64,000 bases of DNA from the NCBI GenBank assembly GCA_012656075.1, contig JAAKBF010000244.1, positions 1-64,000 on the forward strand, in the 5' to 3' direction. The notes under the pieces are model-generated. The model was not told where the DNA came from, made no database searches, and saw only the letters and a list, made by a program, of their open reading frames with translations. The translations under genes were made by a program, and so were the position numbers. The stretch is from Phytophthora hibernalis. Its lineage: Eukaryota; Oomycota; Peronosporomycetes; Peronosporales; Peronosporaceae. The stretch's first letter is position 1, and each line of letters begins with the position of its first letter. Positions 1-12,107 of the stretch are shown piece by piece.

Positions 1-574
1 ACCTGTTGGATGGTCCACGATTCCACTGGGACAACTAATTCCGCCCAGTTCCATCCACACGGCTTGTCAGATTGACTTTGGCGCAAGGCCCGCATCCACT
101 TGCTCTTCGTCATCATCACCTCCATGCATCTCCCCAAAACCTTGTTGGCAGTCGGAGTGTCCCCATTAACTGGAGGCCGACTGCCGGTCGACCGAGAACT
201 CGCGTCCTCGGTCATCATCAGCGATCGGAGATCGCCGGAGTCCATCTTCGTTGTCTTCGGGAGCTGGTTCATAACCAGCCACTTCGTCCAACTCCTCGGT
301 GAGGTTTCGCGCGAGCAACCTTACCCCTCCGCTACGTCCTGCTGAGACGGTAGCGGCTTCCGAAACCTCAGACATCGCTGTCGCTTCTTCAGGTATTCGT
401 CTTCGCCATCTTCTTGGGCTTCCATCCGCACGTCGAAGCTATCCGAACGCTCGATGATCGGCTTCAAGGTACTTGGGTCGCGAGTGTTGAACCGGACCTC
501 ACCGAACCTTCGGTGCGCTCTCCGCTCGACTTAATCGGCGTTTCTGGTACCGCTGACTTCGCTCGTCTCGCCAT
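1..574 (-). pseudogene. gag N-terminal fragment, family-A gypsy element
   Basis: This is the 5' part of a Ty3/gypsy gag reading leftwards and leaving the window at base 1. I place the start at the ATG at 574, just inside the LTR and primer-binding site. It opens MARRAKSAVPETPIKSS, which matches the start MAKRVKSAGPETSMKSS of the copy near 24,682. Downstream, in another frame, the segment LARNLTEELDE is shared with LARNLTDELDE of that copy. At least one frameshift separates the two stretches. No function remains beyond describing it as structural Gag of the retroelement particle. Confidence 0.7.
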
Positions 575-661
575 CTTCACGCTTCTTCTTCTCTTGTCTT
601 CTCTCGAATGCTCGTTAGGGTAGAACCTATATACAACCAACACTCACAGAAAGTCACTCCC

Positions 662-681
662 AATCGCGGGTCGCGGCCCCA
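662..681 (-). promoter_or_regulatory. Primer-binding site, family-A LTR element
   Basis: Read on the minus strand this 20-mer starts TGG and is complementary to a tRNA 3' end including CCA. It lies seven bases inside the LTR boundary. Two mismatches separate it from the better kept copies at 24,768 and 26,308. Confidence 0.6.
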
Positions 682-688
682 GGTGTCG

Positions 689-1555
689 TGTAGGATCACG
701 CAGAAATTCTCACTACCAAATGGTATGAGTCCACCAACAAGACTCGCTTCCCTAGTCAGGTCAACGAGCGTTGGATCAAACCTGAAGACCAGGAATGATC
801 CCTTACGCCGGGTTGGATGTGAACCCTCTGTACACCTAGGTTGTATTAGGCCAACCCAATAACCTGCACGACTAGCCACGAGCGAGGGCTAGTATGCAAT
901 ATTGCGCTTTCGCGCGAACCCCACAGTCCCTCAGAAGGAAGGGTAGCGGCTGTCAAGCCTAATACAGGTTTGCCGAGGTAAAACCTCGGCGAGTAGTACA
1001 ATGTATGGGTCGGTTCCACTATTATATATGGCGAACGACTTTCTCGTCCTCCCAACACTCGGCCATGCTAATCTCTTGGACTGACCAGCAACAAACCCTC
1101 GGTTCAATGTACCTTAGGCTCGCTGACCAGCATCCCACAAGCCGAGTATCCAGACCCTAAGATAAGCTAGCTAGACTTACCGAAGACGGACTTAACCCTT
1201 GAGGACTTGGGGGAAGACTGTTGATTTATTTGTGTTGATCTATGGCTCTAGAGCCTCTGTAGTCAGTCCCATAGCTAGTCCTATATGTAAATACAAATAT
1301 CCAGTGTGAACCTATCCCAGTATGCGATCCGTATCCGGCTTTATAAGACCGAGGGTACGAAACTGAAATGGGTACAAACGAGGTTTGTACCCTCGGCCGA
1401 AGTTTATTATACCCGACCAAGACCTCGGTCACTAAAACTTCCGCGGTCACTGCGGCGCGGGAATGTAACCCGCCAATCAGGGCACGCCGGTCACCTTCCT
1501 TCAGCAAGGGCAACCTTGCTGACTGGCGACCGAGCGCCCCAATACCAACACCTCA
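689..1555 (-). repeat. LTR, family A, copy 1
   Basis: About 867 bp, minus orientation. The internal end reads ...CCTACA and the outer end a decayed TGAGGTGTTGG where other copies have TGTGGTGTTGG. It aligns along its length with the plus-oriented copies at 5498 and 12108. Its gag and primer-binding site continue leftward, so this is a 5' LTR. Confidence 0.85.
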
Positions 1556-1589
1556 TAAATGTATAAGCTTCAATATCTAGCATAGTGAA

Positions 1590-3480
1590 GTTAAGCTATC
1601 AACCAGTGGTTGTGAAGCTATCTACTGATATCTAATCACTATCAGTACAGAGTACTGCTTTAGGGAGGAAGGTGGGTACACCGTAACCTCCATGTAACCC
1701 CACAACTCCAGCATGATGAGGCATGATCCACACCTCAATTCGTAAACTACTTCCCACAGCGTAGCTTTAACGATTGCGCGAGAGGTGGTCGCCACCTTCG
1801 ACTTGGCGATTCCTTGGACATCGATCTTCATATGGTTGTTGGTAAGTCACTTCAGTCGCAACTTCCTAGCGAACGCTTCGGCCACAGCCGACACGTTTGC
1901 TCCGGTATCCAACAAGATCTTTGTCCGTTCGTCATTCACAGCTCCCATCACTAGAGCTCGCATTCTCACTCGGCGATCGAATTTCCTCGATGACCACCAT
2001 CCCAGTCGCTCACCAGGGAGCAACTTCCATCTCTTGACTTGACCTATCGAGATCATCGGTCGCTGAGTTCCGTCCATACTTCCAATCGCTCTGTCTTCGT
2101 CTTCGTTCGACTCGCCGAGCCCACTATTCTCGACCACATCCACTCGTCCACTCTCTTCATCACTCTCATTCTCACTCCATTCGTCGGGCCGTTCCGCTTC
2201 CAACAAAAGCAAACACGTAGTTTGCTTCGACTGCTTCTGCTGACTGTGGCAGCCCGTTGTTGTCCAACCCAGTCATGGTTGGCGAGCCCACTAGTTTAAA
2301 TGGCTCGACGAGTACACCGTTCACTCTAATTAGTCTGACCCTGACTAATTATGGTGTACGATTTTTATCGGAGAAAGTCGATCTTTTGAATTGATCTTGT
2401 GACAACACTATTTAATTTTATTGAAAGTAAGATGATGATTGGCTTCACCTCGGCGAGATCTGCACAAATCCACTGTCTTTGTGCTTTTTCAACTCTTCGG
2501 GAAATTTTGTCGTCTGGTGTCACGAAAAAGTACAGAAGCATGACTTTATTCGAAGCACGACTTATTAGAGTGAATGGTGTAGATGTCCTGAAGATCGTCC
2601 GGGACAATGGACTTGTCGACTGACGTCTTAACGAACTTGGCGAGTTTCTCGAAGCGTCGGAAGAGTTCGCACTGGCCTACTTCGTGCACTTGCTTGCAGA
2701 ACTTGCAGCGTCGGCGACAAAAGTGTGCATCGTGACCTGCTGCTCCGCAAGCTCCACACGGACCGTATGTCTTCCGCTCTCGAGACCCGTCTCGGCGATT
2801 AGCGTGTCCTTTGGGATTCGACGATTTCTGCTGGAATCGGTTGGATTCTCCAGTCGTATTACCGGCATCGATGTAGTCGAGTCTTCTTCAGAGTCTTGGT
2901 CGAGGACTTCGCTAGCATCGCTTTCTCCATTCGACGAGTCATAGAGGTTGGTGTTTACTGTAGCTCGACGAGTGTCGAGTGTCGCCCTCAGGTCGTCGAT
3001 CGACGCAACTGCCAGCGTAACTCGGCGATTGCTGTCTTCACCCTGTGCCCGGCGTTCATCCTGCTGTTTCTTAGAGTCGACTCAGCGATTTTGTCCTCCT
3101 TCTTCTCAGCTCGTTTGGCGTCCTTACTGCGGCTTGTGCTCAGACGATCGCGTTGTTTCTTGCGCTTTGCACAGTAGGCGCTGGTTGATCACCTTCTCGA
3201 CCTTCGTAATATCGCTGAGTCGTTGTGGGTACAGCAGATCTATGATGTCGTCATCCCCGCAATTAAGCAGGAAATGTTCGACGTGGTCGGAGGCGTCAGC
3301 TCCACCCTTCTCGTACTGGATGTGGGCGGCTCGCGCGTAGCCATTCAGTTGCAGCAAGAAGTCGCAGACATGTTCATTCTTCCTGCGTTTCACTGAGTAG
3401 TAGCGGGATCGCACCGACTGGTCGAATTGCGAACAGTAATAGTCAGAAATCCTCGCTGAGAAGATTCCACTTTCACTGAG
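1590..3480 (-). pseudogene. gag C-terminus, zinc knuckle and aspartic protease, gypsy relic
   Basis: Leftward-reading remnant in several frames. At 3414-3124 lies a capsid-type segment with KNEHVCDFL, also found at about 24,200. Near 2,760-2,650 a zinc knuckle CGACGAAGHDAHFC is followed by a second Cys-rich stretch. At 2212-1847 an acidic linker leads into a retropepsin with the active-site motif LLDTGAN, and 1831-1622 continues the protease (DVQGIAKSKVATTSR). The order CA, NC, PR is normal for Ty3/gypsy. Frameshifts make it non-functional as read. RT is absent. Confidence 0.75.
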
Positions 3481-3785
3481 TCTTCTTGGGAAGCTGTCGG
3501 AACCACCCCTTAGCTGCCTTGCCCAGACTGTAACGGGGCCGCGCTGGCCGCCACCGTTTGCTGTGCAAAGAGACTAGACCCAATGTTCTTCCGTGTGGTC
3601 CACACAAGCCCGCCTAAGTACAGTACATACCCCATATAAGTTGGTGTGTGACACCCGGCTCCCGGCTAAGTACGATTTTGTATTTTACACTAGATACGAA
3701 TCGGACTTAAGGTAGACGATTGATGGAGAGCCATCCATTTGGAGTAGAGAAGTTTAGTATGTATGAATTACCATAATGGACAGTA
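3481..3785. other. Unassigned junction sequence
   Basis: Sequence between a minus-strand gag relic and a plus-strand RNase H relic. I see no gene, repeat end or target-site duplication here. Confidence 0.4.
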
Positions 3786-4133
3786 GTGACGGCAGCCAGT
3801 GCTTATCTCGAGACCACCACAGTAAACCTCGCTGAGTACGCAGGTATGAACAATGGTGTCTTGACCGCGCTGGAGCACACGGCCGAGGATTTAATTGTGG
3901 TGGGAGACTCGAGACTCGCAATCCAGCAGTCCCTAGGGGTGATGGCCTGTAGGAAGGAAACTCTGATGGCCCAACTCAACCACCACCGAGAACTCACAGC
4001 CAAGCTTCGGTCGGTGAAATATCTCCACGTGATCCGAGAGTTCAATGCAGCTGCAGACTCGTTAGCTGAAGATCTCAACAACAAACAGTCCAGCGTGGTT
4101 TCGACCGAGACCAGGAAAACCGAGTTTGTCGAG
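3786..4133 (+). pseudogene. Archaeal-type RNase H (aRNH) fragment of a gypsy pol
   Basis: Encodes the middle and C-terminal part of an RNase H fold: LAEYAGMNNGV carries the catalytic Glu, VVGDSRLAIQQS the catalytic Asp, and FNAAADSLA the last acidic site. The N-terminal DGS strand found in the copy at 52,637 is missing. Similar sequences lie at 21,986-22,372 (minus) and 52,637-53,090. It runs directly into an LTR at 4134, so pol is truncated on both sides. Confidence 0.7.
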
Positions 4134-4776
4134 TGTGGTGTTGGGTTTTGGGGCCAAGCGGTCCCAGCTCGGTCACCCGATCAAGTGAGATTAATACAAT
4201 CAGTTTAACTCTAACCCGGAAGTTCGCAAGTCGTTTGGTACTCGGTACCGGAAACGACGAAGGCCACTTACAGCAGGACGCCAGGCATCTGTTGTGGTTA
4301 CGCGTTAACGCTTCCTCTAAGGCAAAGGTGCGTGTGACTCCCGTCACGCAGACTCAGCGAGAACGGTTCACACCACTTATCTTGCCGTTTGCGTTCCCTT
4401 CTATCTACTAAATCTGCCATCGGGCGTCGTGCTGGCTGATCGCTGGCCTTCTTCAGGTTTGCATGTTAGTCGGCGAATATCCTATAGCTAGTCCTATATC
4501 TAAATACAAATATCCAGTGTGAACCTATCCCCGTATGTGATCCTGTACCCGGCTCTATAAGACCGGGGTACGAAACTGAAATGCGTACAAACGAGGGTTT
4601 GTACCATCGACCGAGGTCATTACCCGGCCGAAACCTCGTCACGATCGGTTATGTCACTGCCGCGCGGAATGAGATAAGCCAATCGGGTGGCGTTTTCGGG
4701 TTTCACCGAAATGCAACGTCGGGACTACAGAGGCTCTCAGAGCCATAGATCAACAGAAATAAATCAGCCGTCTTCC
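4134..4776 (+). repeat. LTR, family A, with internal insertion and inverted segment
   Basis: Starts TGTGGTGTTGGG like the complete LTRs and matches for about 50 bases. It then holds about 300 bases of unrelated sequence. Bases 4489-4722 match LTR positions about 5551-5801 in reverse orientation, and 4723-4776 return to plus orientation (GACTACAGAGGCTCTC). The LTR has therefore suffered an inversion with a filler insertion. Confidence 0.7.
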
Positions 4777-5497
4777 ATCGACGCCGGCGAGTACGAAGTG
4801 GAGGTCATCTTCGGCGACCGATTCCCGCTGTCGGCGAGCATTGGACGTGCCGTCATGTGACGTGAACGATTTTCGAGTGGAATTGGATGAAATGGAATTA
4901 CTCAAGTTCTAAAATAGCCCCTGCGGAAGACTACAAGCTTCGGATAACATGAAGACAGGTTAAAGGATGGACGGAAAGGTTGAAATAGTGAGACCGAGGT
5001 CTAGATCTATGCCGCATACACGATGTGGGCCAAAACGACCGAATCAGGTACCCCCGATTGGAAGCTATTCGCCCGCTGCCGGAACCGGAGTGGGACGTGA
5101 AGAACCCTCGGTGGCTTCCTCATCTATCTCATCGTGCCTCGCTTGGTCTATACCGTCAGCAGCCGAAGCGGATAACCTCTCCGAGGCCCCGTCAGTGGTC
5201 AGATACGCAGAAGTTGGCAACCGAAGAGCAGGCACAGAAACCCTGTGGAGCCTAAAATGTCGGACGATGGTTGATCGACTCCTGAGAATGCGCACGACGG
5301 TGTGGAATACACAGGTGTCAGAAGATGTTCTGGGAGCACTAGAGCAAAGAAGATAACGAACGAACCTCCCCAGACGCATCGAGAACGTGAAGAGCGATAG
5401 TCGTAGCTTCCAGCAGGGGCAATGGAGGATCAAGAGGCGCACGATCAAGAGGCACGACACGCACTACTTGCGGAGCTTGCGTCGAGGCTGGGGCAGT
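4777..5497 (+). other. 3' remnant of a family-A element, with polypurine tract
   Basis: Begins with a short relic of an integrase tail (GEYEVEVIFGD, compare GEYEVEEFW in E1). It ends with CGAGGCTGGGGCAGT against the LTR at 5498. That purine-rich end matches the one before the LTR at 12108, so this is the 3' end of an older element whose 3' LTR is the one at 5498. The stretch between has no ORF I can assign. Confidence 0.55.
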
Positions 5498-6382
5498 TGT
5501 GGTGTTGGGTTTTGGGGCCAAGCGGTCACAGCTCGGTCACCCGATTACCGACGTTGTGCATTTCGGTGAAACGCGAAAACGCCACCCGATTGGCTTATCT
5601 CATTCCCCGCGCGGTAGTGACATAGGAGTGATCGTGACCGAGGTTTCGGCCGGGTATAATAAACTCCCGGTCGATGGTACAAACCCTCGTTTGTACGCAT
5701 TTCAGTTTCGTACCCTCGGTCTTATAGAGCCGGGTACAGGATCTACGGGGATAGGTTCACACTGGATATTTGTATTTAGATATAGGACTAGCTATAGGAT
5801 TGACTAGAGGCTCTCAGAGCCATAGATCAACAGAAATAAATCAGCAGTCTCCCCAAGTCACCAAGGGTCAAGTCCGTCTTCGGTAAGTCTAGCTAGCTTA
5901 TCTTAGGGTCTGGATACGCTCGGCTTGTGGGATGCTGGTCAGCGAGCCTAAAGTACGTTGAACCGAGGGTTTGTTGCTGGTCAGTCAAGAGATTAGAGTG
6001 GCCGAGTGTTGGGAGCGACGAGAAGCGTCGTTCGCCATATATTATAGTGGAACCGAGTGTTCCATACATATTCTACTACTCGCCGAGGTTTTACCTCGGC
6101 AAACCCGTATTAGGCTTGACAGCCGCTACCCTTCCTTCTGAGGGACTAGGGGGTTCGCGCGAAGCGCAATATTGCATACTAGCCCTCGCTCGTGGCTAGT
6201 CGTGCAGGTTATTGGGTTGGCCTAATACAACCTAGGTGTACAGAGGGTTCACATCCAACCCGGCGTAAGGGATCATTCTGGTCTTCAGGTTTGATCCAAC
6301 GCTCGTTGACCTGACTAGGGAAGCGAGTTTTGTTGGTGGGGCTCATACCATTTGGTAGTGAGAATTTCTGCGTGATCCTACA
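5498..6382 (+). repeat. LTR, family A, copy 3 (885 bp)
   Basis: Complete LTR beginning TGTGGTGTTGGG and ending GTGATCCTACA. It contains the conserved AGGCTCTCAGAGCC block near 5808 and the CCGAGGTTTTACCTCGG inverted repeat near 6079. Confidence 0.9.
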
Positions 6383-6539
6383 CTCAACCGAATCGACGAA
6401 GTCATCTACGAGCCTTCGCCGGAGACCACCACGCCAACACTCGGCGAAGCGACCACCGACGAGAGCGTCGATCAACCTAGCCCGGACCCGTGTTGCCCGC
6501 CAAGCACCCTAACAAATCTTGTTTTCGATTTTGTGAGAA

Positions 6540-8512
6540 GTGCCGGATTACATAACCGTCACGACCCGTCGACAAGCGAGAGCACAGAAGCGTGTCCGGT
6601 TTGCGAACGAGCCCTCGGTGATGGGCCAGGATGACATAACACGACGAGACGAAGCAGATGAGGTAGCCTCAGAGACTCAGAACGAAGCAGAAATCGAGCT
6701 ACCAACGACCGAGGCCAGCGTCTGAGCACCAAATGCAAACGATGTCGACCCGGTAACCATTCAAGAGAAACGAAGACGAAGGATCTCCGCTGCCCAGGAC
6801 GAGCTGAGGTGAACAAACCTCAAGGTCGTTCTCCGAGGCGTGAAGCCAGCCTGAGTTACAGTGCAGCGAGAGATGCATGGAAAATGGCCGACAAGTTTGC
6901 GCTAAGCGAAGACGGTGTGCTGTATATTATCGGAGCGAGTCGTCGGTGGACTAATGAAACCGAAGAGGCCAAGATGCGCCTGGTGGTACCCACAACGATG
7001 ATTCAGGAAGTATTACAGAGCTGCCATGACTCGTTAGAAGGTGGTCACCAAGGTATCGGTCGAACATACCACCGAGCGAAAATGGATTATTATTGATCGG
7101 ACTGTACGCAGACGTTGAGCGACATGTGCGGTCCTGCCCAGACTGCAGCTCGAGCAAAAGTCGACCGCAGCTCAGAGGGTACTCTCCTGGGAATGTACTA
7201 GTCGAGAGACCATTCCAGCTGGTGTCGATGGATTTCGTCATACCATTGCCGAAATCTCGGCGAGGGAATACCGCGCTGTTACTGTTTCAATGCTCGTTCA
7301 CAGGATTCGTCATGGGGAAGGCCATGTCAGATACCACCGCATTAAAAGTCGCTCAAGCGTTCGAAGAGTGTGTCTACCGAAGGTTCGGGGCGCCAACGAT
7401 GATTCGCCATGACCGAGACCCTCGGTTCATGAGTGAGGTTTTCAAGCATTTGCTGAGATGATGCAATCTCGGTCGAGGGCCACGTTGAGTTATCGTCCGC
7501 AAGCAAACGGGCAGCAAGAACGATCAGTCAAGACCGTCATGACGTCAGTGCGAGTGTATGCAGAAGACCCGTTGCAACAAGACTGGGACGAGATCGCCGA
7601 ACGACTTGTCTTCGCTATCAACAACTCTCAGGACGGCACTCGGAAGGATACTCCGTTCTACCTCGTTCATGGGTGGGATGCTCGGTCTACGCTGCGAGCG
7701 ATGTCGTCGTCGCAAACACGAGGATCCCGAGGTCAAACCGATGCGCTAGCGTGGCGCCGAGAAGTGAACCGACAACAAGAAATTGCATGGAAAATGGCGA
7801 TGGAGTACCAGAAGGTCGAGAAGGCTCGGAGAGCCCGCGAACACAACGAGTCGCTTAACCGACGTGAGGATTGAAGGTCGAAAGGCAGGGGTAAACGACG
7901 GAAACTGACGGGAACGAAGCCTCAACACCGGGCAGGAAGAGACTGGGGCGTCTCCCGAAGCTACTGAAGAAGCACCGAGGTCTCTATTCAAGCCTGGGAG
8001 CAGGGTGTGGCTCTACATGGAGCGCGTGAAACCAGGATTGACCAAAAGCTAGCACACCGATGGCACGGGCCATTCCGGATCAAGAAGGTTGAAGAGTTCG
8101 CATATGAACTAGAGCTGCCGGATCGAAGTGGTTATCGGTTCTACCCAGTGGTGCATGTCTCGCGGCTCAAGGCGGTGAACGAATATGGCGACCGACCGAG
8201 GAGTCGGCTGACAGCTGAGGTGACCGAGGATACGAGGATTGATTTCGACGAGGAGCTGTTACCGAAAGATAGCTGGGAGCCTGACAGAGTGCCAGGCGAA
8301 TACGAAGTAGAGGAATTCTGGACGATCAATCACCGCTAACAACGAGCACCTATCGCGCTGTCAGAGAGTTCAAGGTGAAGTGGGTCGGCCACGACGAGCC
8401 TACCTGGGAACCAGCATCGAACTTGTTGTGCGGCTGGTTGCTTTACGACTATTTGCGAGCCCGACGCAGCGAACGACGACTCCAAATGGTTCAGGTGGCC
8501 GACGAGGACTAG
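6540..8512 (+). pseudogene. Integrase plus chromodomain of gypsy pol, E1
   Basis: Plus-strand pol in several frames. 6540-6725 is a basic linker (TTRRQARAQKRVRFA). 6809-7240 holds the HHCC zinc domain (CHDSLEGGHQGI, then CPDC). The core follows with the first Asp in VSMDFVIPLP, the second in RHDRDPRF, and the Glu in PQANGQQERSVK. The C-terminal beta-barrel part (HRWHGPFRIK, YPVVHVSRL) is at 8040-8180, and a chromodomain-like end ([13 protein letters not shown]) closes at the TAG at 8512. A one-base gap breaks YYWIGLYAD near 7096, and other frameshifts lie near 7460 and 7900. Chromodomain integrases direct insertion to marked chromatin in other gypsy lineages. Here the gene is broken as read. 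Confidence 0.85.
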
Positions 8513-8519
8513 ATCGAAT

Positions 8520-11500
8520 CACTACCGAGGATTGAACTGTCTCGGCTTGGCCTTCATCCTTACCTTCATCATCCGCTGGTCCTGGAAGGCAGCAACCGAA
8601 ACCTGAGGGACTCACGGAGCCACGATCAAACTTGGAGTCAAGGACGAATCCACCATAATGCCCGATCACCTCCGCCTCGGTCATGCCACGAGGCACGAAT
8701 AACGGCACCGGAGAATTGCACGGCGCGAAAGTAGTGTTGAATGGGTGACTGGAGGGCGCGTCCACCCAACAGTTCCGCCACAGTTGACGAGCATCCAGAG
8801 TTGCGAGCTCGCCGATTCAATCCTCGGACGTTGGGGCCCACTCAATCACTTCGAACGAGTATAGGAGGTAACTGGGTTCCAACAAAACTCGGTCGGGGCT
8901 TCACGAGGCTTGCCAGAACGTTCGACGCACCACTCCCAACAGCGTACACCATCTGCTGACGCAATCGGAGGTTCCGAGCCTTGTTGTACTCAGCCCATGC
9001 CGCTCGTAATGAGATAACCGAGGGTCATCACCGAGCCTCTGAGTCATGCTCCGGACGAAAGCTTCAACGGCCGAGACTTGGACCCAGTGGCGTCGCTCCC
9101 ATAGTGCCAGACCGAGGTCTGCTTTCTCGGTTCGGTCGGTGGACACGCCCTGGAATTGACGCCACATCTTGACGAACCGAGCTAATCCAGTGGCACGAGT
9201 CGAAATTTTTTAGCCTGGAGGGTGCTGATCAATGGTGAAACAGCACGGGTTCTCCGGCAACTTCGAGCGCACTTGCTGCCACGGGTGCTAGGATTGACCC
9301 AATCGCCATGGCTTGGATGCCAGCCACCGAGCACGGGGACTCAACACCGCGAGCAATGGGTGGAGTCAGGCTGCTGTTGTGGATTTGACACCAAGCCTCT
9401 TGTGCACCCGGAGCAGTGAATCCAGGCAACAGGTACGGGCCAGCCATCAGGGCAAGGCGCTGTGACGGTGTCCCTGGCGCAGTAGGCACCGCCGGCGAAA
9501 ACGTACTTGTCGGTGCCAGGAACCGTGGAAAGCGTAGCCGTCACCTGGGTGTGTGACCGTCGGAGACCGACCGAGACCTCGGTGTATGCCCTTGGGCGGC
9601 AGTAGCTGGAGGCGTTGAACCATCGGTGGGCCCTACAATCGAGCCAGCAGGAGTTGATGGCACTACAATCGCAGGGACCGGAGTAGACACCGCCACCGAG
9701 GTCACGGGCGTCGTGACCGAGGAGGTGGTCGATACCACCCGACGACGGCAGGGATGCGGAGACCGGCTGCGATACAGGAACAGCCGGCACGCTCGGTGGA
9801 GTCGGAGTAAGCTGAGTCGAGACCGACGGAGTCGGCGGAGTCACGACCGGGCCGTCTGCGACGACACTGGCGGCGTCGGGGTCGCCGCGCTTGGGCGGAC
9901 CTGGAACAATAGGCGACCCCGAGGTCTGAGAGACTCGGATGATGACGGGGAGCCGATGATGAAGTCATCGGACGCCTCCAGAGTCTCCAGTTCAATCTGG
10001 GACCGCAAAGTGGCCAATACCGACACACTGCGGGTGGGCCGACCATCGCGACGAGCCGGCGAAGTCACGGCTGAGAAAACGACCCATAAGCGAGGATCGG
10101 TATCGACCTCATCGCCCGATAAGTCAATGACTTCGGCCGGTGTCAGGCCACCGAGGATCGGAGGCGGTAGGACCCAGGCGGAGGACTCGGCGGGGATCCA
10201 GGCGGAGGACTCGGTGGAGATCCAGGCGGTGAGGCCGGTGGAGACCCAGGCGGAGGACTCGGCGGAGATCAGGCAGAGAACTTGATGGAGACACAGGCGG
10301 CGACGCAGGTGGAGACCCAGGCGGAGGACTCGGTGGGGACCCTGCAGGAGATGATGGCGCGACCCCGGCGACGAACCCGAGGGTTCGGTGGCGATTCCGC
10401 AGCCGCCTGGAGAGGTGACGGCGTACTGACCGAAGGTTTAGGCGTGGGTCCTCGAGATGGGGCACCCAAACTCTTGGACGGACGACCCAACCGCTTGCTG
10501 GCAGAAAGGGTCGACTTCGGCGGTCCAGACGGAACGTGTGGGGAATGCGCCGGTGGCCGCAGGCAGAGCTTGAGAGGCTTACGATTGCGTCGATTCCGTC
10601 GACGTTGGGATACCGACGGAATGAGCGGCAGGTCGTCCGAATCCTCGGAGGAATCATCCGCAGCCGACGCTGCCTGCACGGAGGGTTTCGGCACCGGGTC
10701 CGAGGCCTTGGGCTCTTGATCATTGTCGTCCGAGCTCTCCGACGACGCACTTCGACGGCGCTTCGAAGTGATGCTCGGAGGATAGAGTCCGAGCAACTCC
10801 CAGTCGATGTTGTCCGCAGTAATACCTGAACCAGAAACAAGAATTGGAAGACCGATGGGGCAAGAAAGAACGGCAGAACGTACCAGCGGAAGCAAACCAC
10901 CAATGTGTCAACATCGAGCTCGTGGAGGGCAGCGACGCAGAATGGAGTTCGCCCGCTTCAAGCTCGCGACTTGAGCTTCGAAGGCTTGAACTTGAGGAGG
11001 ACTGCACCGACCGAGGCTTGGTCGGAAGCTTCGAGGGCAGCCCGATGCTTGGCCACCTGCTCGGTATAGGCCACCAAGCCAGCCTTGAAACGCTCACGGT
11101 CCTGGTGGAGGAGTCGCTGCGTCGACGTCACCGAAGCCTCGGCCGTGGTCGCGCGAGCGCCAGAGCCCCACGATGCGGTCGTGGTCGGCGATAGCAGCGT
11201 TGGCCTGACGCAGGTGCGCGGCCGCCTGTTCATGCTCGTCCTTGAGAGCGAGGTATGACTGACGGAGGCTATCCAGGAGTCACGGGTACTCGTCGCTGGT
11301 AGCTTGTGTGCTGAAACGCTCGAACTGCTCGCGTTCTCGCGTCTCCGCCTGGAGGCGGTCCTCGGTGTCAGCGAGTCGAGCCTTGAGCTCCGCCACCTCG
11401 TTACGAAGGTCGACGACGAGCTCCGCCTCACCCGGTGGAAGTTGGGCGGGAGCCACAGCATCCAGAACCTCACCAAGGTCTGTGGCTTGCTCCATCCGGC

Positions 11501-12041
11501 TATCGAGCGACGAATCGACTCGCCGAGGGCGTTGACGGCCACCCCAACTACGAGCTGACCCAACTGGAAGACGCTGCTCGACCAGAGCAGAGACCGAAGG
11601 CTCGGTCGAGGCAACGGGAGGAGAGCGACGCCGTAGGTGTCGGTCTGGCACCCTACCGAGACAAGGCGAGTGTCCCGGGCACTCGGGTCCGGAAGCCGCC
11701 GCGAGGTACCGCGGAGCAGGTACGCCAGGACGGGCGAAGCTTCCGGTGACAACGGAGGCGTTGGAAGCGGCGAACCGTCGGCCGCACCACCATCAGCCGG
11801 CGGAGGACCACCGGGACGTTGTGGAGGCGGTACCGAGGCTCGGCGGGGCCAGGAACGTCGGCAGGAGCATCGTCAGGATCCGGCAATCGTGCCTTTGATA
11901 TGGAAGAAAGATGGAACGACGAGTTAGAAGGAGCGCAGGATGTTGCGGTGATGAAGATGGAGCAGCTTACCTCGTCACCCGGAGTGATGGCACGGAGAGG
12001 GCGGCGGTGGCGTCGCTGAGAAGACGCGACGGATGAGCCAT
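8520..12041 (-). pseudogene. Antisense gene between pol and 3' LTR, E1 (spliced, disrupted)
   Basis: Open sequence runs leftwards, tail to tail with pol. A possible start is the ATG at 12041, 67 bases inside the LTR edge. Two intron-like units read on this strand: 11970-11893 (GTAAGC, internal TTCTAACTC, AG) and 10883-10826 (GTACGT, AG). In order come a coiled coil (about 11,470-11,280, ELKARLADTEDRLQAE), a Ser/Pro/Arg-rich stretch (10,800-10,270, SKRRRSASSESSDD), then a C-terminal domain shared with E2: LALWERRHW near 9,105, [15 protein letters not shown] near 9,000, a stop inside RSD-W near 8,850, and [11 protein letters not shown] near 8,740. No known domain is recognised. Frameshifts interrupt it, and the true start is uncertain. 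Confidence 0.6.
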
Positions 12042-12092
12042 GGTGCGAAGATGCGAAGCACCACGACGCGCACTACTTGTGGAAGCTTGCGT

Positions 12093-12107
12093 CGAGGCGG
12101 GGGCAGT
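12093..12107 (+). promoter_or_regulatory. Polypurine tract, E1
   Basis: CGAGGCGGGGGCAGT lies immediately upstream of the 3' LTR. The same purine-rich end precedes the LTRs at 5498 and 59581, so it is the likely plus-strand priming site. Confidence 0.65.
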
